Counted from the stretch's first letter, positions 20,498 through 31,752 are shown. The stretch is 64,000 nt of DNA from Pragia fontium DSM 5563 = ATCC 49100 (GCF_900112475.1 NZ_FOLW01000001.1:620001-684000); one strand, 5' to 3'. Notes: a model not told the origin generated them from the letters alone. Program-made: numbers and translations.

Positions 20498-22007
20498 ACG
20501 TTTAGCCATTGTACTGCGCCCCAGACACGCTAATGAAGCCATCGATCTTGGTGTTAGAATGGCCATGCACTGGTTTAAGCCACTGTATGGAGCCTGGTTC
20601 TGTTTTACTCTACCGGTTTTGGCTATCCTGTTCAGCCTGACTTACTGGAGTAGCAACAGTTACCTTTTACTCTATCTGCTGGTTTGGTGGATCAAACCAA
20701 TGTTCGATCGGATAGCGCTGTTTGTCATTAGTCGTGCAGTATTTGGTGACGCACCAACCATTCGCCAGAGTATGCGGGCGATCCCTACACTGCTGTTTAA
20801 AACCCGACTATTTCGTGCCTTAACTTGGGCTCGCTTTACCCCCTATCGTTCCCTCACGCTGCCGGTTGATGTACTGGAAGGTGTAAAGGGGCGCAATGCC
20901 AGAATCAGACGCCGTTCTATTTCCAGCTATATCGGGATTAACGCCATTATTTTGACCCTCTATGGCATCATTATTGAGCAGATTTTCCCAATTTGTGCGA
21001 TGGCATTTCTGGCCATGCTCTCCATTGATAGCAATGGTTTCAGTGATGATCTGTTTGATACCTTGACCTTCAACGACTTTAGCTACCTGAGTCAGCTCTC
21101 TCTGGGTCTGTACACGCTGGGCATCTTATTGTGGGAACCGATTTATGTTGCCGCTGGCTTTTCTCTCTACTTAAAAAGACGCAGTGATATTGAAGCCTGG
21201 GACATTGAGTTACAGTTTCGAAAAACAGAGAAAAAGCGCCACAGCACCACTTCCAGCCTATTTGGTGCCCTGTTTGCCGTTATAACTTTCGGCTTAATGA
21301 TGCAACCAGCACCATCCCATGCGGGTGAACAATCACTCCGTCAGGAAGCGATTATTCAGGCCCCCGACAGGCTGAATAATATCCTGCAACAGTCGGAGTA
21401 CGGCGGAAAAACCACCGAAAAAAGCCTGAAATTCTCTGATGAGAAAGAAAAGCCCAAAAAGGAAAAAACCAAGTCGCCCAATAAACCGACGAGCATTAAC
21501 ACTGGCTCAGCCTTTAATGGTGTAGCGAATGTCGGCCAGGGATTCCTTTGGTTTGTACTGGCGTTAGCCATTGCGGTCATTGTTTATCTGATTATTATTC
21601 GTTTACCGGTTATTCAGACGAAAAGAAAAACATCGGAGAAACCTCCGGCGCAAATTGCAGGTCTGGATATTCAACCAGAATCCTTACCTGAAAATATCGC
21701 CGAAGTTGCTTTAGCCATGATTCGTTCAGGAGATTTGCGTTCTGCCCTCAGCCTCTTGTTTCGCGGTTCCCTCTCGGTACTGGCTCATCGCGATCGCGTG
21801 CTGTTTCGCTCATCGGATACCGAGCAGGACTGCATCAGACTGGTTAAACGCGCCAACCTGAGCAGCAGCGCTTTCTTTATCCAGCTCACCCAGCTTTGGC
21901 TAGCTCAGGCCTACGCTCACCGTTCACCGGATCTTGCCCGCTTAGAGCAACTGTGTCTTGAATGGCCGACTCACTACGATCATCAATCTCAGTGGGAGGC
22001 GAGCTAA
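20487..22007 (+). CDS. DUF4129-domain membrane protein
   Basis: 506-residue protein. Several N-terminal membrane segments occur at about 30-75, 150-185 and 205-235. A cleavage-like membrane segment with MMQPAPSHAGEQ follows near 265-280. Next come a Lys/Pro-rich linker at about 310-335, another helix (FLWFVLALAIAVIVYLIII) near 352-371, and a C-terminal soluble DUF4129 domain (IAEVALAMIRSGDLRSALSLLFRGSL). In related clusters this domain is linked to transglutaminase-like proteins. It belongs to the six-gene MoxR-type operon by overlapping reading frames. Confidence 0.82.
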   Translation: MQLERLAIVLRPRHANEAIDLGVRMAMHWFKPLYGAWFCFTLPVLAILFSLTYWSSNSYLLLYLLVWWIKPMFDRIALFVISRAVFGDAPTIRQSMRAIPTLLFKTRLFRALTWARFTPYRSLTLPVDVLEGVKGRNARIRRRSISSYIGINAIILTLYGIIIEQIFPICAMAFLAMLSIDSNGFSDDLFDTLTFNDFSYLSQLSLGLYTLGILLWEPIYVAAGFSLYLKRRSDIEAWDIELQFRKTEKKRHSTTSSLFGALFAVITFGLMMQPAPSHAGEQSLRQEAIIQAPDRLNNILQQSEYGGKTTEKSLKFSDEKEKPKKEKTKSPNKPTSINTGSAFNGVANVGQGFLWFVLALAIAVIVYLIIIRLPVIQTKRKTSEKPPAQIAGLDIQPESLPENIAEVALAMIRSGDLRSALSLLFRGSLSVLAHRDRVLFRSSDTEQDCIRLVKRANLSSSAFFIQLTQLWLAQAYAHRSPDLARLEQLCLEWPTHYDHQSQWEAS

Positions 22008-22009
22008 TC

Positions 22010-23263
22010 ATGGCAAAAGGACATGTCAGAGAAGGCTCCAACGTTGGTGCCGTTATTATTATTTTGGTCGCCCTGTTAGCTATTTTAGCGCTCTATCTCT
22101 ACAGCAAACTTGAATGGGTAGAGAAAACGGTCACGATTCCGCCGAGCCTGAAAGTAACCAGTAACCGTTACTACACGGCGGAACAGTTGCTGAGTAAATC
22201 TGGTTTTCAGGTTAAAACTATCGGTGACACACTGGCCTTGGGTAAACTGCCGCAAAATGCGACCTTAGTGTTGTTTAACGTTGATTTACTGAAAGAGCCC
22301 TCTCAAAAACTCAAACTGATGAAATGGGTTCAGGCAGGCGGTCATCTTGTTCTATCACCGCGTTCTGATGAACACAGTATTGAGCTGCAAGAGCTATTTG
22401 ATATCTATCTTGATGATGAGTGTGATGACGCCGATGACGAATGTCAGCAAGAGCTGTCGGAAACACAGGCTAAAAAAGATCGGCAAGATCAAGACGAGGT
22501 TGAACAAAATCGCGCCAATAGTGACAGGTCCAATATTGTCTTTGAAAAAGACAAAATGGTCGCCGCCATGCGCGAAACCAATCGTTTTTATGTTGATGGG
22601 CAAACAATAGAATCGGTGATGGCATCCGCTAAAAGCGACTGGGAAATCATAAGTCGTTTTCAGTTTGATAAAGGCTTCGTGACCGTTGTTCCCCTGCATT
22701 TATTCACTAACGCCAACATCAAGAAATATGACCACAGCAAATTGTGGATACATATGGCTACACTACCAAACAGGGACGATACCGTTTATCTGGTTCGTTA
22801 TGTGACTTTTCCTAATCTAATGCGCTGGTTGGTTGAAAACGCCTTTTACTCATTGCTGGCGTTTGGGCTCTGCATTCTATTGGTACTTTGGCGTTATATT
22901 CCGCGTTTTGGTGCGCTTATTCCAACACCGCCGCCGATTCGCCCAAGTTTAACCGAGCACTTGAAAGCAGTTTCAGAGTTCCATTTACAAAATCGTGACT
23001 ACATCAGACTGATTACACCGCTGAGGGAAGAGGTTCTGCGACTGCTGCAACCGCTGAGAATACACCATCCCGGTAGCCGCAGTGACGCCCATCTAATTGA
23101 ACAAATTACCCATTATGATATGGATTTAATTACTCAGGCACTTGAGGCTGATATACAACAACTTAACCAATTTACTCAGTGCGCCCAAACCTTATGCCTA
23201 CTGATCGATCGCTTAAACTCACTGCAAAGCAGTACGAGTAGGAGACTAAATTATGGAATTTAA
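22010..23263 (+). CDS. DUF4350-domain protein
   Basis: 417-residue protein with an N-terminal membrane helix (13-31) and a second helix at about 278-297 (YSLLAFGLCILLVLWRYI), leaving a large domain between them. That domain resembles DUF4350 (GATase-like fold): KLMKWVQAGGHLVLSPRSDE is the recognisable part. A very acidic insertion, DDECDDADDEC, lies at about 135-145. The C-terminal 110 residues are probably cytosolic and helical. I chose the ATG at 22010 with a GGGAGG site, 2 bases after the previous stop; an in-frame upstream start inside that gene is unlikely. Confidence 0.82.
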   Translation: MAKGHVREGSNVGAVIIILVALLAILALYLYSKLEWVEKTVTIPPSLKVTSNRYYTAEQLLSKSGFQVKTIGDTLALGKLPQNATLVLFNVDLLKEPSQKLKLMKWVQAGGHLVLSPRSDEHSIELQELFDIYLDDECDDADDECQQELSETQAKKDRQDQDEVEQNRANSDRSNIVFEKDKMVAAMRETNRFYVDGQTIESVMASAKSDWEIISRFQFDKGFVTVVPLHLFTNANIKKYDHSKLWIHMATLPNRDDTVYLVRYVTFPNLMRWLVENAFYSLLAFGLCILLVLWRYIPRFGALIPTPPPIRPSLTEHLKAVSEFHLQNRDYIRLITPLREEVLRLLQPLRIHHPGSRSDAHLIEQITHYDMDLITQALEADIQQLNQFTQCAQTLCLLIDRLNSLQSSTSRRLNYGI

Positions 23264-24272
23264 CTCAACGGATAACTTTTTTTCTACTACCTCTGCGGTA
23301 GCCTCTGTCCCCACTTCAGCACAGGAAGCCTCTGAAGTTATACAGCGTATCCAGAGTCAGATTAGTCAGGTTTTTATCGGCCAGAGCCATGTGGTTGAGC
23401 AGATTCTCTGTGCACTGCTGGCCGGTGGTCACGTGCTACTAGAAGGCGTTCCCGGACTGGGCAAAACGCTTCTCGCCAAAGCATTGGCGCAAGCCTGTGC
23501 TTGTCACTCATCCAGAATCCAGTTTACGCCTGACCTGATGCCTGCCGACGTTACCGGCCATATGTTTTATGACATGAAAGCTGCTGAGTTTGTGGTACGC
23601 CGTGGGCCGGTCTTTACTAACCTGATGCTGGCCGATGAAATTAACCGGGCACCGGCTAAAACACAGGCAGCTCTACTGGAAGTCATGCAGGAAGGGCAAG
23701 TCACTATTGAGGGGGAAACCGCTCAGCTAACGCCACCATTCCTGGTGATTGCCACCCAAAACCCGATAGAGCAAGACGGTACCTATGCGTTACCGGAAGC
23801 TCAGCTAGACCGATTCCTGCTGCATGTGATGTTCGACTATCCTACTGAAGCAGAAGAGCGTGAGCTGGTCTCTGCCAGTACCTTTGAGCGCGTTGGTGAC
23901 CGATTAGAAGTTGATAAAATTGAGCCCGTAGCCAGCCCGGAAGTGATTATTGCCTTACAAAAAATTACTGCCAGCATTCAGGTGGATGACAGCGTGCTGG
24001 ATTACGCCTTGCGTATTGTTAGAGCTACGCGTAACTGGCCGGGTATCAGCACCGGTGCCGGCCCTCGCGGTGGTATTGCGTTAATTCGTACCGCTCGAGC
24101 CAGTGCTATCTTAGCCGGACGCGATTTTGTCACGCCAGACGATGTTAAACAGCAAGCCATTCCTACCTTGCGTCATCGTATCGCTCTGTCTCCTGATGCG
24201 GAGATTGAAGGTCTGACAGAAGAACATATTCTGAACCGACTGCTGGAACAGATTGAGGCACCACGCAGATGA
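23253..24272 (+). CDS. MoxR-family AAA+ ATPase
   Basis: Cytosolic AAA+ ATPase of the MoxR family, thought to act as a chaperone-like remodeller for von Willebrand-type partner proteins. Walker A is GVPGLGKT (about 64-71), Walker B is MLADEINRAP (about 126-135), and sensor 1 is ATQNPIEQDGTYALPEAQLDRF. The C-terminal lid includes GPRGGIALIRTARASA. Its length of 339 is normal. The start overlaps the DUF4350 gene by 11 bases and the end overlaps the DUF58 gene by 4, so the genes form one operon with their usual partner. Confidence 0.93.
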   Translation: MEFNSTDNFFSTTSAVASVPTSAQEASEVIQRIQSQISQVFIGQSHVVEQILCALLAGGHVLLEGVPGLGKTLLAKALAQACACHSSRIQFTPDLMPADVTGHMFYDMKAAEFVVRRGPVFTNLMLADEINRAPAKTQAALLEVMQEGQVTIEGETAQLTPPFLVIATQNPIEQDGTYALPEAQLDRFLLHVMFDYPTEAEERELVSASTFERVGDRLEVDKIEPVASPEVIIALQKITASIQVDDSVLDYALRIVRATRNWPGISTGAGPRGGIALIRTARASAILAGRDFVTPDDVKQQAIPTLRHRIALSPDAEIEGLTEEHILNRLLEQIEAPRR

Positions 24273-25573
24273 TTCTGCCCGCTCGCAGATTGTTGATCGT
24301 CGCTGCCCTTTGGTTTACAGGGTCGATTGCTGCCGCCATCATACCGTCATGGTTATCCATCTGGTTAATTATCGGTGGGGTAGCCCTGTTGCTTCTCACC
24401 GTTGATGCAGCTCGACTATACCGCCAGCCGCTACCAGAAGTTCAGCGAGAAGTGGCCAGTAGCCTTCCTCAAACCGTATGGTGTGATGTAAAACTGAATA
24501 TCACCACTTCGGTTGAACAAGGCCAAAAAATTCAGTTGAAAGACTCGCCGCCGGAAAAATGCGAATACCGCGATCAAACCATCAATGTGACGTTAATCGC
24601 CCACAAACTATCGCAGATTGTTTACCGTATAAAACCATTAATGCGTGGCGATCTGTCATTTGGTCAGGTTCATCTACGCCTCAGTTCCCCATGGCAGCTA
24701 TGGCAGCGTCAGGAGTTGGTCGGTAAAGCACAAAAAATCAGTATTTTTCCTAACTTTGCCCCTATCACTCAAATGGCGTTGCAAACGACTATTACTCAGG
24801 CCGGGATGGGATTCCACAAATACCGCAAGCGTGGACAGGGTATGGAGTTTGAGCAACTGCGAGAATATCGTAGTGGTGATGCCATGCGTCAGATCGACTG
24901 GAAGGCCACGACCCGCATGAGGAAAATGATCTCACGGGAATATCAGGATGAACGTAACCAGCGAATTCTGATTATGCTGGACTGCGGCCGCCGTATGGGC
25001 GCTAGTGAAGGTGAGCTTACTCACTTCGACCATGCGCTGGATGCCGTGCTGCTATTATCCTACGTGGGTCTACGTTACGATGATTCCGTCGGTTTACTGG
25101 CCTTCGGCGGTTCGGATCGCTATTTACCGCCAGTTCGTTCAGTTAATGGTATTAACCGGGTATTACATGAAGTCTATGATCTACAACCTTCGCTGCACAG
25201 CAGTGACTTTGAAGTTGCAGCCCAATCGTTAATCGCCCGTGAACGTAAACGCTCTCTGGTGGTGCTATTTACTAATTTGCGGGATGAAGATGAACAAAGC
25301 CTTCAATCTGCCGTCAAGTTGTTGAGTAAACGTCATCTGGTTTTGGTGGCCAGCCTAAGGGAAGCTGAACTGGATAAAGCCTCATCTATTGCCATTACCA
25401 ATCAGCAAGATGCCGCCCTTAGAGCAGCCAGCGCCAACTATCAGGCCAAGCGTCAGGCGGTTCTCACTCGTCTACGCAGTGCTGGCATATTATGTCTGGA
25501 TGTTCAGCCTCAACAGTTAGCGGTAGAAAGCGTCAACCGTTATCTGGCGATTAAAGCGGCAGGTAAGCTTTAG
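24269..25573 (+). CDS. DUF58-domain protein (MoxR partner)
   Basis: 434-residue protein with two N-terminal membrane helices (about 9-50), a beta-rich segment, and the DUF58 signature REYRSGDAMRQIDWKATTRMRKMISREYQDE near 210-235. After this comes a von Willebrand A-like fold: ILIMLDCGRRMGA supplies a degenerate metal site (D-x-G-R rather than D-x-S-x-S). DUF58 genes nearly always accompany MoxR genes. It is the last gene of the operon and is followed by a shared terminator with truB. Confidence 0.9.
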   Translation: MILPARRLLIVAALWFTGSIAAAIIPSWLSIWLIIGGVALLLLTVDAARLYRQPLPEVQREVASSLPQTVWCDVKLNITTSVEQGQKIQLKDSPPEKCEYRDQTINVTLIAHKLSQIVYRIKPLMRGDLSFGQVHLRLSSPWQLWQRQELVGKAQKISIFPNFAPITQMALQTTITQAGMGFHKYRKRGQGMEFEQLREYRSGDAMRQIDWKATTRMRKMISREYQDERNQRILIMLDCGRRMGASEGELTHFDHALDAVLLLSYVGLRYDDSVGLLAFGGSDRYLPPVRSVNGINRVLHEVYDLQPSLHSSDFEVAAQSLIARERKRSLVVLFTNLRDEDEQSLQSAVKLLSKRHLVLVASLREAELDKASSIAITNQQDAALRAASANYQAKRQAVLTRLRSAGILCLDVQPQQLAVESVNRYLAIKAAGKL

Positions 25574-25602
25574 GTTTTTTTGAGATGATTGGCATAAAGA
25601 CA

Positions 25603-25626
25603 AAATCCCCGCTTTCGCGGGGATTT
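25603..25626. terminator. terminator between convergent DUF58 gene and truB
   Basis: AAATCCCCGC (25603-25612) and GCGGGGATTT (25617-25626) form a 10-bp stem with a TTTC loop. The minus-strand tail is TTTTGTCTTT, so it serves truB best; it may also act on the plus strand. Confidence 0.82.
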
Positions 25627-25667
25627 CGGGAATAAAGTCGGGATGATAATACCAGTTTCAACAATAA

Positions 25668-26615
25668 CTATTCGGCTGGCTGTTCTACCACTAAACGACG
25701 GGGAGCGACTCGGCCATCATCGTCAATTTTTCCGACGCCGATAAACTCTCTTTCATCACCAACGGTGATGCGTACCAGACCACTGCTAGGTGCGCCGGCA
25801 ACCTGTACCGCCTGCCCTTGTTTAACATACACGCCCATCACCGGCAGTAGGTTAACTTCAGGAAAATCAGCAACCGCACTATCCATCGGTAGTAAGAACG
25901 GATCCAACTCAGCCACCGGGGAACGTTCTTCCGCCAGTGCATCACTCTGAATCTGTTGAAGTTGTTCTAACGTTACCATTCTTTCTGTCGGGTAGTCTGC
26001 AACGTTCAAACGTCTTAAATAAATAACGTGAGCACCACAACCAAGCAATTCGCCGAGATCGTCAATGATGGTACGAATATACGTCCCTTTAGAGCAGTGA
26101 ATTTCCAACTCCAGCTCATTGTCTTGCCAACGAATAAACTTCAATTCATAAACGGTAATCTTGCGCGACTCGCGCGGTACTTCGATACCCGCTCTGGCAT
26201 ATTCATACAGGGGTTTACCCTGATATTTTAATGCAGAATACATGGAAGGAACCTGATCGGTTTCACCACGAAACTGAGCTAACGCAGTATCTAAACTGGC
26301 CTGCGTAAAGTTGACCGGACGTTCAGCGATCACTTCACCATCAGAGTCCGAAGTATTGGTTCTCTGACCTAAGCGAGCAATCACCCGATAGCGCTTATCC
26401 GCATCCAATAAAAACTGGGAGAACTTGGTTGCTTCCCCAAGACAAATCGGCAGCATACCGGTAGCTAAAGGATCTAAAGCTCCGGTATGGCCCGCTTTGT
26501 TAGCATTATAAATGCGTTTTACTTTCTGCAGGACATCGTTGGAGCTCATGCCCGTCGGCTTATCCAGTAATAATACGCCGTGAATATCACGGCCGCGACG
26601 ACGAGGACGACCCAT
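25668..26615 (-). CDS. truB: tRNA pseudouridine(55) synthase
   Basis: Makes pseudouridine at position 55 in the T-loop of tRNAs. The catalytic aspartate is in [15 protein letters not shown]. The TruB N-terminal domain is followed by a C-terminal PUA-like domain (about 250-310). The 315-residue length matches E. coli (314). The ATG overlaps the rbfA stop by one base (TAATG). In E. coli rpsO follows; here the gene ends at a terminator facing the inserted MoxR-type cluster. Confidence 0.96.
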   Translation of the reverse strand: MGRPRRRGRDIHGVLLLDKPTGMSSNDVLQKVKRIYNANKAGHTGALDPLATGMLPICLGEATKFSQFLLDADKRYRVIARLGQRTNTSDSDGEVIAERPVNFTQASLDTALAQFRGETDQVPSMYSALKYQGKPLYEYARAGIEVPRESRKITVYELKFIRWQDNELELEIHCSKGTYIRTIIDDLGELLGCGAHVIYLRRLNVADYPTERMVTLEQLQQIQSDALAEERSPVAELDPFLLPMDSAVADFPEVNLLPVMGVYVKQGQAVQVAGAPSSGLVRITVGDEREFIGVGKIDDDGRVAPRRLVVEQPAE

Positions 26616-27016
26616 TACGCGTTGTCCTCATCCTCACCTGCCGCAGCGCGACGTTCAGCATCATTTTTGACTACGCTGGTAACCAGGTTAGACATACGCA
26701 TACCTTCTACCAGAGAGTTGTCATAAGCAAACGTTAACTCAGGAATCACCCGTAAACGCATCGCTTTGCCCAATAATGAGCGCACAAAACCCGCGGCATC
26801 TTGCAATGCTTTCAGACCAGCTTTAATCGACTCTTCATCGTTATCATTTAGAAAAGTAACGAATACTTTCGCATACGCTAAATCCCGTGAAACTTCTACG
26901 CCGGAAACCGTCGCCATACCAATACGCGGATCTTTGACCTCACGCTGTAAAATAATGGCGATCTCTTTTTGCATTTCCTGCGCAACGCGCTGAGTACGGC
27001 TAAATTCTCTTGCCAT
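26615..27016 (-). CDS. rbfA: 30S ribosome-binding factor A
   Basis: KH-fold factor for late 30S maturation and cold adaptation; it binds the 16S 5' region. Recognised from [18 protein letters not shown] at the N-terminus and the following [26 protein letters not shown]. 133 residues as in E. coli. It sits between infB and truB, with a GC-rich hairpin in the upstream spacer. Confidence 0.96.
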   Translation of the reverse strand: MAREFSRTQRVAQEMQKEIAIILQREVKDPRIGMATVSGVEVSRDLAYAKVFVTFLNDNDEESIKAGLKALQDAAGFVRSLLGKAMRLRVIPELTFAYDNSLVEGMRMSNLVTSVVKNDAERRAAAGEDEDNA

Positions 27017-27036
27017 AATATATTCTCCAATAATGA

Positions 27037-27056
27037 GGGGGGCATAAAGGCCCCCC
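27037..27056 (-). other. GC-rich hairpin in the infB-rbfA spacer
   Basis: GGGGGGC (27037-27043) pairs with GCCCCCC (27050-27056) around 6 bases. No T run follows. It is more likely an RNA processing or stability hairpin inside the operon than a terminator. Confidence 0.5.
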
Positions 27057-27084
27057 GCATAGATACTGCTTTAAGTGACAAGCC

Positions 27085-29766
27085 TTAAGCGATAGTACGC
27101 TTAACCTCGATAACTTCAAACACTTCGATCATGTCACCAACGCGTACGTCGTTATAGTTCTTAACGCCGATACCACATTCCATACCGTTACGCACTTCGC
27201 TGGCATCATCTTTAAAGCGACGCAGGGATTCCAGCTCGCCTTCATAGATAACCACGTTGTCGCGCAGTACACGAATTGGGCTGTGACGCTTAACGATACC
27301 TTCAGTCACCATACAACCAGCAATTGAACCAAACTTCGGTGAACGGAATACGTCACGTACTTCAGCCAGACCAATAATTTGCTGTTTGTATTCTGGTGCC
27401 AACATACCGCTCATGGCCTGTTTAACTTCGTCAATCAGGTCATAGATAACAGAGTAGTAACGTAGATCCAGGCTTTCAGCCTCAACCACTTTACGCGCAG
27501 ATGCATCGGCACGTACGTTAAAGCCCAGTAGAATCGCGTTAGATGCCGCAGCCAGCGTGGCGTCAGTTTCAGTAATACCACCTACGCCAGAACCAACAAT
27601 CTTCACTTTCACTTCATCAGTAGAAAGACGCAGTAATGATTCGGTAATCGCTTCGGTAGAACCCTGAACGTCTGCTTTCAGCACGATATTCAGTTCAGAA
27701 ACATCACCTTCTTCCATGTTAGCAAACATGTTTTCCAGCTTAGATTTCTGCTGACGAGCCAGCTTCACTTCACGGAATTTACCCTGACGATAAAGCGCTA
27801 CTTCACGTGCTTTCTTCTCATCACGCACCACAGTGGCTTCATCACCCGCAGCCGGTACGGCTGACAGACCCAGAATTTCTACCGGAATAGATGGACCCGC
27901 CTCGGTGATTTCCTGACCAACCTGGTCGCGCATCGCACGAACACGGCCGTACTCGAAACCACAAAGAACGATATCGCCTTTATGTAGCGTACCTTCCTGA
28001 ACCAGAACCGTAGCCACAGGACCACGACCTTTATCCAGGAATGATTCGATAACAACGCCGCTTGCCATACCATCGCGCACCGCTTTCAGTTCCAGAACTT
28101 CAGCCTGTAGCAGGATAGCATTCAGCAAATCATCAATACCGGTACCCACTTTAGCGGAAACAGGGATAAACTGAGTATCACCGCCCCACTCTTCTGGCAG
28201 TACGTTGTATTGAGACAACTCATTCTTCACGCGATCCATATCCGCTTCCGGCTTATCGATCTTGTTCACCGCAACCACGATCGGTACCTTAGCGGCTTTA
28301 GCATGTTGAATAGCTTCAATAGTTTGTGGCATCACGCCATCGTCGGCCGCAACCACCAGAACCACGATATCCGTAGCCTGAGCACCACGAGCACGCATTG
28401 ACGTAAACGCGGCGTGTCCTGGAGTATCCAGGAAAGTAATCATGCCGTTGTCTGTTTCAACGTGATAAGCACCAATGTGCTGAGTAATACCGCCCGCTTC
28501 GCCAGAGGCGACTTTGGTTGAACGGATATAGTCCAGCAGCGAGGTTTTACCGTGGTCAACGTGACCCATGATGGTCACAACCGGTGCACGTGGCTCCAGT
28601 GACGCATCGATATCACGATCGCTCATCAGCGCTTCTTCCAGCTCGTTCTCACGGCGTAGAATAACTTTGTGGCCCATTTCTTCAGCAACCAGCTGCGCAG
28701 TTTCCTGATCAATAACTTGGTTGATGGTTGCCATGGCACCCAGCCTCATCATGGTTTTAATAACCTGAGAGCCTTTTACTGCCATTTTGTTAGCCAGTTC
28801 AGCAACGGTAATGGTTTCACCGATGATAACGTCACGGTTAACTACCTGAGCAGGCTTATTAAAGCTATGCTGCAGTGTACTTGGCTTACGCTTACCTTTA
28901 CCACCACGGGTAACGGCGCGAGCCTCTTCACGGTCGGCTTTAGACTCAGAAAGTTTATTCCCTTTCTTCGGCTTACCGGACTTACCACCGCGGGCGCGAC
29001 GTTCACCTTCAACTTTACGGTCGTTCTCATCTTCCGCTTCACGCGCATGATGAGAGGTAGTAACGTGATAATCGGTCACATCTTCTACCGGTTCAGCCGC
29101 CCAACGGCCTTCATTTTCTTCTGCCATTTTACGTGCTTCTTCTACTATACGCTTAGCTTCTTCTTCAACCTTACGCTGCATTTCTTCTTCCGCTTTACGC
29201 TTCAGTTCTGCTGCTTCGGCTTCACGACGGGCTTTGTCCGTCTGAGCTGGTTTTTCAGTTTTAGCATTCGCGTTAGCAGCAGCTGGCTTAGTATTTGCAG
29301 CCGCTTTCGCTTTCTCTTCTGCCGCTTTTTTAGCAGCAGCTTCGCGCTTAGCTTTCTCTTCTGCATCACGCTTAGCCTGCTCTTCAGCAGCGCGTTTGGC
29401 TAGTTCTTCAGCCTCGCGTTTTGCCTGCTCTTCGGCTTCACGTGCTGCCTGGGCTTCAGCTTCTTGAGCTTCCTGTGAATCACGATTCACATAAGTACGC
29501 TTCTTACGCACTTCAATCTGCACAGATTTGCTTTTGCCACCGGTGCTTGGAATGCTCAGTGTGCTACGAGTCTTACGCTGTAGCGTAAGTTTACTTGGCG
29601 CACCACCATGTTCATGGTTTAAGTGGGCCAGTAATGTTTCTTTTTCCTGCTGGGTCACAGAGTCCGACGCAGACTTTTTAATGCCTGCATCAGCAAACTG
29701 CTGCAGCAGGCGGTCTACCGGAGTTTGAATCTCTTCGGCCAGCGATTTAATGGTTACTTCTGACAT
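27085..29766 (-). CDS. infB: translation initiation factor IF-2
   Basis: GTPase that recruits fMet-tRNA to the 30S subunit. Two N-terminal IF2N-type segments are separated by a long Ala/Glu/Lys/Arg-rich charged region (about 90-290). The GTPase domain has [10 protein letters not shown] (G1), DTPGHAAF (G3) and NKIDKPEAD (G4), followed by domains II-IV. I chose the ATG at 29766 ([12 protein letters not shown]) with AGGAAGGAAC upstream, giving 893 residues against 890 in E. coli; the longer in-frame upstream start is rejected. Internal starts for IF2-beta/gamma are likely as in E. coli. Confidence 0.97.
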   Translation of the reverse strand: MSEVTIKSLAEEIQTPVDRLLQQFADAGIKKSASDSVTQQEKETLLAHLNHEHGGAPSKLTLQRKTRSTLSIPSTGGKSKSVQIEVRKKRTYVNRDSQEAQEAEAQAAREAEEQAKREAEELAKRAAEEQAKRDAEEKAKREAAAKKAAEEKAKAAANTKPAAANANAKTEKPAQTDKARREAEAAELKRKAEEEMQRKVEEEAKRIVEEARKMAEENEGRWAAEPVEDVTDYHVTTSHHAREAEDENDRKVEGERRARGGKSGKPKKGNKLSESKADREEARAVTRGGKGKRKPSTLQHSFNKPAQVVNRDVIIGETITVAELANKMAVKGSQVIKTMMRLGAMATINQVIDQETAQLVAEEMGHKVILRRENELEEALMSDRDIDASLEPRAPVVTIMGHVDHGKTSLLDYIRSTKVASGEAGGITQHIGAYHVETDNGMITFLDTPGHAAFTSMRARGAQATDIVVLVVAADDGVMPQTIEAIQHAKAAKVPIVVAVNKIDKPEADMDRVKNELSQYNVLPEEWGGDTQFIPVSAKVGTGIDDLLNAILLQAEVLELKAVRDGMASGVVIESFLDKGRGPVATVLVQEGTLHKGDIVLCGFEYGRVRAMRDQVGQEITEAGPSIPVEILGLSAVPAAGDEATVVRDEKKAREVALYRQGKFREVKLARQQKSKLENMFANMEEGDVSELNIVLKADVQGSTEAITESLLRLSTDEVKVKIVGSGVGGITETDATLAAASNAILLGFNVRADASARKVVEAESLDLRYYSVIYDLIDEVKQAMSGMLAPEYKQQIIGLAEVRDVFRSPKFGSIAGCMVTEGIVKRHSPIRVLRDNVVIYEGELESLRRFKDDASEVRNGMECGIGVKNYNDVRVGDMIEVFEVIEVKRTIA

Positions 29767-29789
29767 GCTGTTCCTTCCTGCTACAGTGA

Positions 29790-31277
29790 TTACTCTTGAT
29801 CGCCAAACCAACAGATATTGCGGGCAGCCATAATTAGCTCACCGGCCTTCTCACTCGTCAGGCCATCAATATCTGTTAAATCGTCAACACCTTGCTCAGC
29901 AAGGTCTTCTAACGTACAAACGCCTTTTGCAGCAAGTTTATACGCCATAGAACGATCAAGATTAGGCAGATTCAATAAATCCTCTGCCGGCTTGTTGTCG
30001 CCAAGGCTCTCTTCCTGCGCTAATGCCAGCGTAGTTAACGCATTCTTAGCACGGGTGCGTAACGCTTCAATAGTGTCTTCATCCAGACCGTCGATTTCCA
30101 ACAGTTCTTTCACTGGCACATAAGCCAGCTCTTCTAAGGATGAGAAACCTTCTTGAACCAGTACCGTAGCGAAATCTTCATCGATGTCCAGATGTTTGGT
30201 AAAGGTATCAATAGCAGCGTACGTTTCTGCCTGATGTTTTGCTTGTAACTCTTCGGTAGTCATCACATTCAGTTCCCAGCCGGTAAGCTGAGCTGCTAAA
30301 CGAACGTTCTGACCATTACGACCAATCGCCTGTGCCAGATTGCTGGCTTCAACGGCGATATCCATGGTATGTCTATCTTCATCTACGACGATAGAGGCCA
30401 CGTCAGCGGGAGCCATCGCATTAATAACAAACTGCGCTGGGTTATCGTCCCACAGCACGATATCAATACGCTCACCGCCTAATTCACCGGAAACCGCCTG
30501 CACGCGCGCACCGCGCATACCAACACAGGCACCAACCGGGTCAATCCGCTTATCGTTAGTCTTCACGGCAATTTTTGCACGGGAACCTGGATCGCGAGCT
30601 GCTGCTTTAATTTCAATCACTTCTTCGCCAATTTCTGGTACTTCGATGCGGAATAATTCAATCAACATCTCAGGACGAGAACGGCTAACAAACAACTGTG
30701 CGCCACGCGCTTCAGGACGAACGATATAAAGCACGCCACGTACCCGGTCACCCGGACGGAAATTCTCACGCGGCAGCATATCTTCACGGCCAATAACCGC
30801 TTCTGCATTGTTACCCAGGTCGAGAATAATGCTGTCACGGTTAACTTTTTTAACCATACCAGTAACAATTTCGCCTTCATATTCACGGAATTGTTCCACA
30901 ACCATGGCGCGTTCAGCTTCACGTACTTTCTGTACGATAACCTGTTTTGCAGTCTGCGTGGTGATACGGTCAAACGTTACAGATTCAATCTGATCTTCAA
31001 CGTAATCGCCAACCTGAATCTCAGGTTCGTCCAGACGCGCTGCGTCCAGCGTAATTTCACGCGTTGGTTGGGTCACGGTATCAACAACCATCCAACGACG
31101 GAAAGTATCGAAATCCCCTGAACGGTGATCGATGCTTACGCGTACGTCAATTTCTTGCTCATACTTTTTCTTAGTTGCCGTTGCCAGAGCAGTTTCTAGC
31201 GCCTCGAAAATTTTCTCACGAGGAAGCGCCTTTTCATTAGAAACCGCTTCAACAACAGCCAGAATCTCTTTATTCAT
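29790..31277 (-). CDS. nusA: transcription termination/antitermination factor NusA
   Basis: RNA polymerase-binding factor controlling pausing, termination and antitermination. Domain order: NTD (1-130), S1 (about 135-200), two KH domains (including [15 protein letters not shown] and [15 protein letters not shown]), and two C-terminal acidic repeats (about 360-495). 495 residues as in E. coli. It lies 22 bases after rimP and 23 before infB in the conserved metY-rimP-nusA-infB operon. Confidence 0.97.
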   Translation of the reverse strand: MNKEILAVVEAVSNEKALPREKIFEALETALATATKKKYEQEIDVRVSIDHRSGDFDTFRRWMVVDTVTQPTREITLDAARLDEPEIQVGDYVEDQIESVTFDRITTQTAKQVIVQKVREAERAMVVEQFREYEGEIVTGMVKKVNRDSIILDLGNNAEAVIGREDMLPRENFRPGDRVRGVLYIVRPEARGAQLFVSRSRPEMLIELFRIEVPEIGEEVIEIKAAARDPGSRAKIAVKTNDKRIDPVGACVGMRGARVQAVSGELGGERIDIVLWDDNPAQFVINAMAPADVASIVVDEDRHTMDIAVEASNLAQAIGRNGQNVRLAAQLTGWELNVMTTEELQAKHQAETYAAIDTFTKHLDIDEDFATVLVQEGFSSLEELAYVPVKELLEIDGLDEDTIEALRTRAKNALTTLALAQEESLGDNKPAEDLLNLPNLDRSMAYKLAAKGVCTLEDLAEQGVDDLTDIDGLTSEKAGELIMAARNICWFGDQE

Positions 31278-31299
31278 CTAGTTGTGCCTCATATGAGCT

Positions 31300-31752
31300 C
31301 TAAAAATGGGGAACCAGATTCGCTTTCTGAATATTACTCAGCGCGAATACTTCATCTTTACCTTCAACATCAAGGGTGATCATTTCACCCTCAACGGATT
31401 TAATCTTGCCTACCCATCTACGACGGTTTTGTATCCCCATACGCAACGTTAGGCTGGCATCTTCACCGATAAAACGCACATAGTGAGCCGCAGTGAAAAG
31501 CGGTCTTTCCATACCTGGGGAAGAAACCTCCAGGTTATAAGCCGTTGTAATCGGATCTTCAACATCCAGTACCGCGCTGACCTGATGACTCACATCGGCA
31601 CAATCATCAACGTTGATACCTTTATCACTATCAATATAAATGCGTAGTGTTGATTGACGGGCCCGAATGAACTCAATGCCAACCAATTCAAAGCCTAATG
31701 CTTCAACTGGCGCACTGATCAATTCCGTCAACTTCTGTTCTAGTGTGGACAA
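31300..31752 (-). CDS. rimP: ribosome maturation factor RimP
   Basis: Needed for 30S subunit maturation. Recognised from [17 protein letters not shown] and [23 protein letters not shown] place the start at the TTG at 31752 ([11 protein letters not shown]), preceded by a very G-rich ribosome site, because it gives 150 residues and aligns with the E. coli start. An in-frame GTG and TTG lie 2 and 4 codons upstream. Two T-rich hairpin structures lie in its leader. Confidence 0.94.
   Translation of the reverse strand: MSTLEQKLTELISAPVEALGFELVGIEFIRARQSTLRIYIDSDKGINVDDCADVSHQVSAVLDVEDPITTAYNLEVSSPGMERPLFTAAHYVRFIGEDASLTLRMGIQNRRRWVGKIKSVEGEMITLDVEGKDEVFALSNIQKANLVPHF

Noticed and set aside
28669-29403. 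Long plus-strand frame of 244 codons opposite infB
   Set aside because: It is the antisense of the repetitive Ala/Glu/Lys-rich region of IF-2. The composition (Phe/Cys/Ser-rich) reflects the complementary codons.
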